From assembly GCA_948470475.1 (NCBI GenBank), contig OX419336.1:26993005-27057004 (forward strand): a stretch of 64,000 bases of DNA, written 5' to 3'. Source of the stretch: Galaxea fascicularis (lineage: Eukaryota > Cnidaria > Anthozoa > Scleractinia > Euphylliidae). Made by a program: the position numbers and the translations under genes. The notes below the pieces were generated by a model, which ran no database searches, had not been told where the DNA came from, and saw only the letters and a program-made list of their open reading frames with translations. Shown piece after piece: positions 9,601 through 21,600 of the stretch (the stretch's first letter is position 1; each line of letters starts with the position of its first letter).

Positions 9601-12600
9601 AAAACATGCTTGAGTTCTTGTACCATGACAAATACCATTGTACCATGCTTCAAGCAACTCGGCCCTGTACTTTAAGAGACATAACATTGAATATAGAGAC
9701 CTAACAATAAGAGGCTTTGATGTTCTTCCCTAATAACCTACATAAAGAAACCATTGATTTTCAAGATAGTTGCTTCTTATTAAAACAGTTAGTAGCCTGC
9801 GCACGCGTGTTCAAGCCCTTAATAAATCCATCCATTTGATCGACAGCTTAGGAATCAAACGATTCGAGCGATGATATAATAAGCTCCGTGTCCTGACGAT
9901 GGCTTTTTTTCTGTTGACAGCAAATTGTTATATTGCATTTAACGAATTGCAAAGTAGAATAACCACAGGAAGGTGCTGAACTACAACCAGTTGCAAAATT
10001 GTTGAGACATTTACAATCAAAAACGTCTCTTCTTTCTCTAAAACGCTGCTGCTAACAAATCTGGGGGATACGATACACACCCCCTCCCTCTCCCCCTTTC
10101 AAAGTTTCGAGCATGGTGTTGCACTGTTAACAACTTTGATAAGAGGGGGAAGGGGAGGGGGAGGGAAAGCGGAAGATCATGGAAACGTCATTCAAGGCCA
10201 AATGGCGCACAGTGTCTCAAGTATTTTTGCAACTCGTTGTAGCATAAATGAGCCCACATTACCGAGGTCAGCTCCCTTACTCTTTCCACAAATGTTGCAA
10301 CTATACAGTACCTTTACTTACCTACACTTGAGTAATTCACAGCTATGACTGTAGACGTGTCGGTGATCCGCGAGGCAATGATTTCGCCTAGTTTTTCCAC
10401 TTCTTTAGCGATTTCAAATCCTGGATTTGATTTATTCATGTTTTCATCTACGAATGAGTCATTCAAACTTTCTAGCAGCTCACTCGTCCTTTTGCCAGCA
10501 GTCTGTAAATATACTCCACGAATTAACCCTTTCACTCCCATGATCAAAATATTAATCCCCCTTACTGTCTGCCATACATTTCTTATAATGCTAGTACTCA
10601 GAATTTAATGTTAAATCAAACAATATCCCCTAGTTGATGTTTTTCTTTCAGGATTCGCACGCGCCTTGAAAGTCCTTGAATTGCAAAATAAAAATTCAAG
10701 GCCTTAAACGTCCTTGAAAATTGCAGTCGCTACTGGAAAGTCCTTGAAATTTGTTGCCAATTTTATGGAAAAAAGCTTCTGGGGGGACAATCGCCGCACT
10801 CTCTACTTCAAGCATCTGATGTGGCATTATATTGGCTTGATTTTGCCCCTCTTGGAGTCCTTGAAAAAGTGGGAAAAAGTGTCCTTGAAAGGCCTTGAAA
10901 AGTCCTTGAATTTTTGATCGAAAAAAGTGCACGAATCCTGTTCTTTATTCTCATTACCTGTCTGCTTGACAATGCACTGATGTTACAAGGAGACTACTTA
11001 TTGGTAACTCCTGTTAGCGAAAGAGTTAAAAACGTCGAACTGAAGCTCTCTTCCTCAGTAAATGTCCTCGGCGCAAAGATTTATTAGGTGTATAGTTCCT
11101 CGTTTAACATGGTTACACTGGAAAAGTTGAAAATTTACAGGGACATATAAATTCATATTTACAACATGTGAAAATTGATTTACATGTTTTGTAAAATACA
11201 AATTCCATGTTAACATTTTGTAAAATGAAATTGACATAAAGTTTACAGGTTTTAAGTGACCATGTAAAAGCACTGTAAATATCTATTTACAGTTTGGTGC
11301 TTGATAACTGTAATTTTAAGAACATCTTCAGATCATGTAAAATTTCTCACAGCTCTTTACAGTATCTTCAGCATGTAGTTTTTTCTCATAAATCGTGTAA
11401 ATATCATGTAAATAGTTGCATCACACAATTTGTCGAGAGACGTAAAAAACATGTAAATTACAAATGGGGGCCTGTAAAAACCCTGTCAACATCATGTAAA
11501 TTACAAATGGGGGCCTGTAAAAACCCTGTCAATAGCATGTAAATTACAAATGGGGGCCTGCAGAAACCCTGTCAATATCATGTAAATAGAAAAGGGAGGC
11601 CTGTAAAAACCCTGTCAATATCATGTAAATAGATAACGGAGGCCTGTTGAAATCCTGTCAAATCATGTAAATTACAAATGGGGGCCTGAAGAAACCCTGT
11701 CAATATCATGTAAATGGCAAATGGAGGCCTGTAGAAACCCTGTCAATATCATGTGAACAGCAAATGGGAGCCTGTTGAAACTCTGTCCATCGGCTCACCA
11801 GGCTCGCTTAACTAATTTGGGTGTCAAACCAAACACGATTTTCCGTGCATGTTCATCTGTGTCGCTAAACTAAACTCTATTGAGAAATGGCCGAATCCTG
11901 AGATTTTAGTGTCTGTTGGAAAGTCTTCTGTCTCCCCAGAGGTAAGCTATAGTACAGCTTTTAAAGACCATCGATTGATGTAATGTAAATTTGATGTGAC
12001 TTTAAACGTTATACTTAGAATTCCAATTCGTTGAATTATGCTCGTATCCCATCATATTTTGAGCTTTTATAAGTGATTCTTATCGTGGATTCCAGTTTTA
12101 ATTTGAGATCCACGTAGGTCAGTGGGAGTTATAGATGGGACTGAGTGTGTACGATCAACATAAGCTTAACCGCTTTCACATCTTACCTCCATCACGTGTA
12201 AAAGGAAATCAGCCGTTATGTTGGAGGCTTTGTCGACACGAGACTGCCAATCTTCGAGCAAAGACAAAACAATGCCAATCTGAAAAGGAGAAAAAATATA
12301 GAAATGCATCAAACGGCCTGAAGCATTTGACTTCCAAACGCGACCAAAATCGATCTACTGTCGTGCAATCAATCTTAAATCCTCACCGGCTTAACCTAGA
12401 GTCTCACTCATCGAGCGAACGCCGTAACGTCATTTAAAATCAATTCGGCATCAATAACTTCCTGGTTTCTTTTTATGCCGACAAATCACGAAATCCACTC
12501 CTTGTGACTGTTCACAAGCAAAACTTAATTTTCACGCTAGGTGGATACCCATCATTTTACTTTGCTGGTCTTGAACTGAAAACGTTTGGGCTTTCTGTCT

Positions 12601-15600
12601 TACCTACAAGGTACATTGCCACAAGCTACAAATGGGAGCCCTTACAGGTTGGGCCGTTAGGGTTGTCCCCATGTAAAGATTTCCCGGCTACATCAGTGAG
12701 ACTAATTAGTGTACAAACTTCCCCTTCCCAATGAGCTACGAAAAAGGGTTGAACTGGACAGCGGTGTCATCGCACCATAGAGCAGTTTTCCACTGACTGT
12801 CCTAAACCCAAACTTGGCCAATCACAGCAAGCGATAAAAATGTGTCAATCACAATTAGAAGCAAATACGTGTAACTGGTGCTAATATAAGTGCGGGAGAA
12901 TAAGTTGTGTGCTAGGCTTTAAGCCCTACCTAAATAATCAAACATTTTCGTGCAACAACGTGCTTGCTAAACACAATGAGGTTCGGTGGTTAAATGAACA
13001 AACTATGTATGATCAAAAACTTGGCAAATTGAGTCCACAGAACGATTTCTACGCATTATCGATGAAGCTTCGACGTTGTGTTTTCAACTGGTTGCCCTTT
13101 CCCGTTCGCGCTGACTGTGTTGACAGGCGTTCTTTGTTACGCGAAATGTTGGATGGGAATGTACAATGCAAATGACCAAATATAGAAACCAGAGAAAAGC
13201 GGCTTATGTTGTGTACTTCTATTGTCCTAATATCGCTTTTTCATGCATTGTTCTAAGATTTATTTAAATGTTATTCTTTGTACCTGTAATGTTTTAAAAT
13301 GAGTCTAACGTTTTGCTTGTAATTTATTCTGTTTGTCTCAATAAATAAGTGATAAAGTGAAAAACGCTTTCCATTTCTCACCTTTTGGGAATCGGGAAAC
13401 TCGTTGCAATCCTTAATGTAGTCGGGATAATTTGGATCGCCTTTTTTTACGCAATACTCCGCAGGGGCAACTGAAGGCATTAACAGAAATACGTTAACAA
13501 CTTCGACATGTTTGCCGATCAGCGTTACTATTATAGAAACCCAGAATTCGCGAAAATGAATCATCATTCAGTCATCTTTCCACTTTCCATATTTTTGTTT
13601 TCCTTCTTACGGATCTTCATATTAACATGGTCGTCATCGCGAAGAAGTTTTCTAATGTTACGTACTCTTCAAGGGGTGTGAATAATGTTTGCATTTGTGC
13701 CGAAGCACCCGACAAGTTATTTTTAAGCCTTTAAGGGGTGAATGCTATGTTAGTTTGTATTCCTCCATTTGACTGGCTTCATTTAACTAACAAAGGAAAT
13801 TGTCATTCATTTTATTTGCCTGCACCTTGGAAATAACATTTATTTTCCTTCAAAATATTGGCACAACTTTGTTGTTATTTTCACGAGTAGAGACACTTAC
13901 ATTCATCACTGATGCCTCTTATCAAGTCGTCCCCAGTGATTGGAACTTTCATTTCACCGCTAGGCGTTCTCATGCCAACGATCATTTGGTCCAATCCCCC
14001 CCCTTGTTTAAACAGAACTTCCATGTAGTAGACTGTATTCTTTTCTAAGTACTGTGGAGATGAAATCTGGAAACGTTGTAATGTCGCAACGCTGCAAAAA
14101 TAGCGGAGAAAGTAAAGAAAGTTAACTTTGCCCGCCGCAATGTCAAGTTTATCTTTTTTATGGAGATACAGCAATGATAACGCTTGTATCTTGTAAATTT
14201 ACAAATTTAGGGCGCTGGCTGATCGTAACATATTCAGTCGGCAGAGGCGCTTTTCCAGTAGCAAACAATGTACGAACAAAGCCTTCTCAAAATACAGCCA
14301 TGAAAGGTATAAGAAACAAGTACTTACTTGCAGCATGCCGTTTTGTTAAAACGTGGAACATTTTTCGTTTGATCTATAATTATATGTTTATCTCTAGGGT
14401 TGATACCGTTGCTTAAAAACAACTGGCAGGTGTCATCGCAAATTGTATAAAAAGTGTAGTTCCCTGTCTGGTTGGCGAGTAAATAAGAGCGATATCGACC
14501 TCCAAATTTCTGTCCATAGACAACGTCCTTGAAGTCGCGAAGGTATTTTATTTTGGTGGCATTTTTTTGAAATTTCGGATCGGTGGTAAGGTCTTTGACT
14601 GCAGAACCGTCAATCTGTATCCATCTCTCCGATAACACCTTGTTAGACTCTAGAAAAATAAAAAGAAGTGTATTTAGGCGAACTGCATATGACTTTTTTC
14701 TCCTAATTAAGGTTGCCAACCCTTTTGCTGAGTATACTCAAAGACATTCTCCCACTTTAAAATATCTGTATCAGTCGGTTGAAGCTTGAAGATACGATAG
14801 TTTTTGTATTTCACTGCGTTTCAAGGAGTAGAAATTTTGTGCCCTTTAAGGATGGGTGGTTAAAAAACCTCGCTCCCTTCCCCAACTGGCAAAAGAGGGA
14901 ATCAAAGTCAGCAAGAGTTACAACTGAAGAAACTACTTTAGTGATTAAGAAGGGTGTTTATAATGTAACTTCAATAGGACTTGTTTTGTGAGATACGGTA
15001 TTCAATCTTCGGGCCCTCGGCAAATGCATTTTAGTATATTTCGCTCTATTTTTCTAACACTTTTTATCTATTTTCTGTCTGTCAAAGCCTCTAAAAGAGG
15101 CCATGTTCACGGAGTGGTTGCGAAATACCGTCGGTTGACGTACGCCAACTTAGAGTAAATATTAAAACAAGCGATAAAAGGCCAGTTCGGAATTGTGACT
15201 AAGTATTGACAAAAATTAAAAGCAAAATCATGGAAAAATCGTGTAACAGGCAAATAACAACTCATCTTTAGTGGAGGATGACCAAAGGTGGCATGTTAAA
15301 TTAGGCAAAATTGTTGGTTTCTTCGTTTTAGTTTTTCCTGTGGCATCTCGGAGAAAATTTCTCACTATTTGTTTTAAGGTGGTCTAAAGTGTGATGGAAG
15401 GTCAAAACGCGTCTTCTCAATAGAGGTGTTATGGTTTCGTTTGCATTTGTTATAGGGAGACACCATGTTAGTGAAGAAAAAAGATTCAATGCCAAAATAG
15501 AAAAGGAATTAATAATTAAAACTTGTGTATTGTTTAATTAATTTTCCAAAGAAAAATTGAAAAATGGACTGTCGCAAGTCGTCTCAGCACTGCCAATTAT

Positions 15601-18600
15601 GGTTAAGTGTTCGGCAAAAGGCATAACTGTGAATTATGTATTTTAGGAAAAATACCATTTTTTGGTTTATTTTATTTTATCACGGCGTGGAATAAAAGAC
15701 GAAGTGATGGAATGACGGAGCTGGGTGACAATCCACGATCAATTTTCAATTTCACTCAAAACTTTCACCGTCTTGTACTAATTACTGCAGTAGTTAGCGA
15801 TACGTGTTTGCCCTTCGATAACAGACAAACTTTCCGGTAGAATGATTTGCAGGCTTGGAAGAGCCATCAAGAACGGTGCCTGTAATTAAATTTTTCGTAT
15901 GAAATTTTAGCCTTCTGCGCTTTTCGGAAAAGCCTTTCGAGGCATTTAAGCCACTGGAAATTTTCCAGAAGTGTCTTTTTTTTAAAGTAAAACCTTTTGC
16001 CTTCATAGCTTTACCACTCTATGACAATAAGCGCTGGTCATGTTTTGATTTGATATTTTTTTCGTCAGTTAAGCGATGCGAAATTAGAATTGTACAACAA
16101 CGCGTCAGTCATATTAGTGTAAAATACACATTAAAAAAAATTTCTTTCGTTTTCATTTAACTTTTCAGTTCTCTTGAGTAATTAAAACCTCTTGAGTTTG
16201 TCTGGTGGTTGGCAAAAAGACGGATCCTTTGATAAATCTCAATGCTTCTATTTGTCCGTGTTTTAACTGCGCTAAATTCGCGTTGATGGGAGTTTACTAC
16301 GCATTTCAAAATCAAACCACGGCATCCAGTTCAAATCGCACATTATCAAAATCAGGAATACATTTTTAAGCGAATCTGAAGTTTTAGGTTCGCCTGATTT
16401 TTCTGAAGATCGTTTATACTTCGTCTTGCTTTCAGTAATATGTTTTACGGAAGCATTAATAATGTGGCTAACATTAGCGAATAATGGTGAACGATTCACA
16501 AAACACAGCTTGTGTTAAGGAAGACTGAGCTAAGCAGAAAGGCAAATCTTCTGCTTACCTTTTAAAAACACCCCAAAGAACGGTGAAATCGCCTAAACAA
16601 GATTTTAATAAAAGTTAAAACGATTTTCACAACAACGGGTCGGTTTTCATACATTTTAAATCCACATATATCATGCATGGATGTACCAACCTGAAGAGCG
16701 AGGAAATACATTGCAATGTTCCCTCTCCTACGTGCCATTTCATGAACTGGAGATACTGATCAAGCAGTCTACTTATTTTTCTGCATTTTCTCAGTATACT
16801 CAGCGCGTGATACGAACACTATATTCCGGAATCTTTCTCGTTTACTAACTGGACATGATTCTTCGCTCTTCGTTACTTCGCTCTACCATCTGCCTGTCAA
16901 TCTGCCAGATATGTATTTGTCGCATGCCAATTCACCAGCCAATCACAAAACAAGGGTGTGAGTCGATGTTGACTTTTCCATCACTTCTTGTTGTATTGTG
17001 TCAATGAACTGTCTTTTAAAGCTCTCTCGATCTCATTCTTCGTAAGTGTCATACTGTTAATGCCTTTAACGTGTAACGCGGTTACGAGGTCCCTAATCGA
17101 TTTTTTTGGTGATCTTTGGTGCGGACGCGTTGATGGTTTCTGATCGTCTTAAAATTTTAAAATGAACCAAATATCCTGTACGTTGTATTAAGGTGCTATG
17201 TGACGAATGGAAACTGAAGAAAAAGTAAAAAGTAAACAAAGCTGATTTCACACCTTTGTCTGTTTAAATTAAAGGACAAGATGTTGTAAAAAAGACGTTT
17301 TGTTTTGTCTTCAAAGCATGCATCATAGTGTTTGATAAAAGTTCTCATAAATAGGAAAAAATGAATAATTCTTTTGTGCGCTATAGACCAAAACAAAAAA
17401 CAAATTTTAGCATAATTTTTCGTGTGGAAATTACGAACGCGCAGACGTCGTACTGTTGAATTACGTTGCTTACCGAGAAATATGATAAATACCCCTCCGT
17501 TAATCACTGTTTTTCGTTTAGCATTCCTCATGGAGATTTGCGCAATGACTTTTTTGACAAATGCGACATTGACATCTCGATTTTAATCCACTATTTCAAG
17601 GCGATAAACCCCAGTAATGGCTGTCTTGAGTTAAACTCACTTTCTCCGGAAAGAACACAACCAACATAACATGTTAGTGTTATTTACCTTTAGTTTGGTG
17701 GATATTACAAATATTAGTAAAAGAGAATTAGTGGGTTTGAGTCATTCGAGATCAATTTTCTCATTAAAATGCAAGGTTTATTGATTAAATTTTTGTCTTC
17801 TATAGTATTCTATTTTTTCGACTCCCTGTTTTCTTCTCGGGGAATATCATTTGAAGTCCTTTTGTTCTATGCTTTTCATTGAAAGGATTAAGATGACAAA
17901 TTTTACTTTAACGTATCATTTGATGACAAATCATTTCTACATTAGGCATGACGAAAAAAACATCATTCAATTTACACTTCATTCGATCGTCTCCAGATAG
18001 CAACATAAAAAGGAACCGTGGGCATGCTCACTGAGTATTTTTTTTATGATTGAAGTGCGGGCAATTAATTTGTTTCAGTGATAAGTTCTTTATTTGTGTG
18101 AATTCGACTATTTCCTTACAAAATGTACAACTTAAAGTTTTCTTTCATATGATAGGAAATCATATATGCAACGCACAGTAAAAAGCACAAATAAGACCGA
18201 TCAGTTGTGAAGTGCCCTACTCAAATTCCTTTTCTTTTGCCATTCTAATCAGTCTCTCGTCGCCCCTACTGTGTCAAGTCCTCGAAACTCTTTAGGGTAT
18301 ATTCAAGACTGCTAGCAACCATGTTGGTTTGAGTGTGCATCATCATCACCCATCATGAATTTTCCTTCTTCCGCATAGGTTATTTAGATTGTCTAAATGG
18401 AAAATGCCCATATGCATACCAAGGGGACCAGAGTAGATTCTCGCGGACTTTGAACTTTCATAATTTTTTTCAATATGTTAACAAACGCCACCAAACTTGA
18501 CCAATTTGATATGATGGATGAATTGTCCTTGAAGGTCATTGTTACCATGGTAGCCAAATATTTACGGGACATTTTGCACAAATTGGAATGAAGGACAATA

Positions 18601-21600
18601 GCTTTATTATGAAAATATCATGCTTTTGGATCGTGTTAGGTTTTTGAATTGAAAATCTTGGAAATCCATGATGGCGGATACAAGATGGTGACGTTATTCC
18701 GGCCTGACTGAGAATGTGTATACATAAGTGTTTACAAGTATTTACAAGTTGTGCCGTCCACACGAGAAATGCGGAAATGAAATGAAATGAAATGAAGAGT
18801 GATTATGTAATTGACCTGCTACCCAACGTCAGTAGCTTCATATCTCAGTTGGTTAGAGCACCGCACCGGCATTGCAGCATTGCAAGGTCACGGGTTCAAA
18901 CTGCGTTGAAGCCCTTGATTCTTTTCAGGCGTTTTTACGCAATTGCATAAATTGCTTTCACAACTGAGAGGATCATTCTTCATTCGATTTCATTTCCGCG
19001 GTTCATATATGATTCATTTCACCTTTCGTAGACATGATTGGAAATGTAAAAGATGACTGCAACTGTGATGATTTTATTTTGTTTTCCAATTCTTCGTTTT
19101 AGTATTTATTATTCATGGTAGTGTTTAGATCTTGTAATTAGAGGTGTTTTGTAATTGTAAGAATACCCAGTACGTTTATTGTTCTTAAGTGTTGATTTAG
19201 TAAAGCGTTGTTATCGTAGGAGTGTAAGGTATCGTGTTTAAACAATATGTATGTAAGATAAGTGTTGATTGTAAAAATGAATTAGCATAAATATATAAAT
19301 GTTAGCCCAGTAAAACGCAATGTGCTGCAGTTCTTTGGTGAAGGGAAGAAGACTGTGTGCCTTATGACGATTGAACGTCAACTGAAAGACTACGTCTCAC
19401 AAATAGGAGAAGACGTGGAGTTTGGTTAGGACCGAAGAGAAGGTTCGTGGAGTTGGTTTTGGTTTGTGGAGTTAGTCTTGGTTTGTGGTGTTGGTTTACG
19501 GAGTGTCAAAGGCTTCACAGAGGAAGTGAACAGTTAACTATATATAATTTGTAAATAATTAGTTTGTTCCTGTGTAATCGTTTAGATATAAAATTACTCT
19601 GGTTAAAGTTATTTAGAATTAGTTTTACTTAGCATAATATTGAGTGGTTTTTTTTTCTCATTTATTAAACATTAGTTATTTTAAATTCAATTTATGGTGG
19701 TGTGTTGGGAGATTGTGTGAAGGGGTTTGAATGTTACGCTTTGCTTTTCGGTCCTTTTGATGTGTGTGCCGGGGAAAATCGGCGCCGGACTCACGTCACA
19801 GCAACGTTACGATTTAAACCGTAAATCGATATATTTCAACTGAATCACTCAGTCTTCATCAGCCATGTGAATATTTTTACTGGCAGAGGATAACACCGTG
19901 AAGGAGGCCATAGAGATCAAAATCAGACGTCCATCGCTTAATAGGGACAAGGGCCTGGAACTACCGGCACAAAAAGACACCATTCTCCCATCGGCGGGCC
20001 ACTCTGAACGAGTGGTTAAAGAGCTTTATGCTATGTAACCACTCACTTTTTCAACTGGACTGATGAAGACTGAGCGATTCAATCGAAATATATCGATGTT
20101 TGGTTTAAATCTTAACGTCCCAGTCATCTTTTGAGTTTCCAATTGCAAGTTAGTTGGCTGTTACATGTATCCTCCTGGCCATAAAATTGCGCGTAGAATT
20201 ACGAGAAACTAAACAAATTCCACCTTTTGGCCATCCTAGAAAATTTTTTTGACGAATATTGCCAAAATGGGATGATGTTTTTTTTTATGAATGACAAAAG
20301 CCAGCCTTCTCCTTTTGTTTTCCGCTAGAAGAAAAGTAAGGTAAGGTGTATTTTTCACCTGAACTTAAGCGCTCCACTTCACAAATGAATGCCTTAAGAC
20401 TCTTGCAGCTCAAGTCATTGAAGTGCCCGTACATTCCCTCGGGGTATTGCTTGGCAATGATTGCGCACATTCCATCGCCTGAGGGCTCATGTACTTGCCA
20501 ATATGGATTGGCCAGCGGTTGTCCAGTGATCCACCGCCAATCACTCGCATTTGTATAATTCGCTGATAAGCCAATGTGCCATTCATTAAGGGATGGATTA
20601 GTAAGGCTTTGAATTTCTTCGGTTATGAACTTCCACTTGCTTTCGGTTTCTAGTACAACCAGGTGTCCTCCTTCTTTGCTGCATTCTCGTTGTCCGTCAA
20701 ACCAAGAGGAGATTTTATTGTTGTAGAAGTTGTACGTCGCACTGTCTCTAACAGCTACAATAAAAACAATTGTGAATCTTTACATAGAAAAGCAGTGTAA
20801 CAACTTGTCTGGTTTGATCCCACAGGTGAGAATAGTCCTAATGAGTACTAAACGTGTTTTGTTACTTCGACTGACGTTTCGACAACTTCGACACCAAACC
20901 TGAAATGATGTTTCCGCGCAAACGACAGTACCTGTCACAAACATCTTTGCGTTTCAGGATTATTCCCACCTGAACAATGATGATTACAGAAGTTAGACTA
21001 CTGAGTATCATAGGTATACAGCGCTTACTATAGAAAAAACAATACAAAACTTTTCGTACCACCGCACAAGCTGGTAAGTTTTGGCTGCAGTTTTCTGTTT
21101 AGTATGATTATTGTTGACTTTCACGATTTGTCGCGATAAATGTTTCTTTCAAAACCAAATCAGCATAAATAATCGCCTTCCCGTTTTCTAATGAAATCAT
21201 TTAAATGATTTCTTAAGTCATAATTTGTTTTTAGTTGTGGTGTTATAGGGACTCAATACCTCACTCAACACGCTATCAGTACATGTCAGTGATTGAGAAA
21301 TCGAGAAAGACAACGAAAAAATACGAACATTTCAGTCATTTTAGAGAACACTGAACACTGAATTATTACTTGAAGAAAGGTCATTATGAAACAGTCCTTG
21401 AGGAGTTATAGCCCTACTGAAACTCGTCTGGCCGACCAGGCTTATCGGCATCAGAAAGGCGGGAACTTGAATAGAATTTGCCCAGGGGGGTTTAAACCTG
21501 CGACTGACGTCGTCGTCATTGTTTGAAAGAGAAAATCATAAATTCAGTTTCGTTTGTATTTTTCTCTTTTTGTTTTCCTTTTTCTTCCATGGCTTTAATA

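Noticed and set aside
15794..16006. Possible extra exon of the lectin/PA14 receptor
   Set aside because: An acceptor (TTTAATTACAG) is present and the phase fits, but no usable donor precedes the stop and no domain is recognisable.
18835..18905. Stand-alone tRNA gene
   Set aside because: A and B boxes are present but the acceptor and anticodon stems do not close and a SINE tail follows; called a SINE instead.
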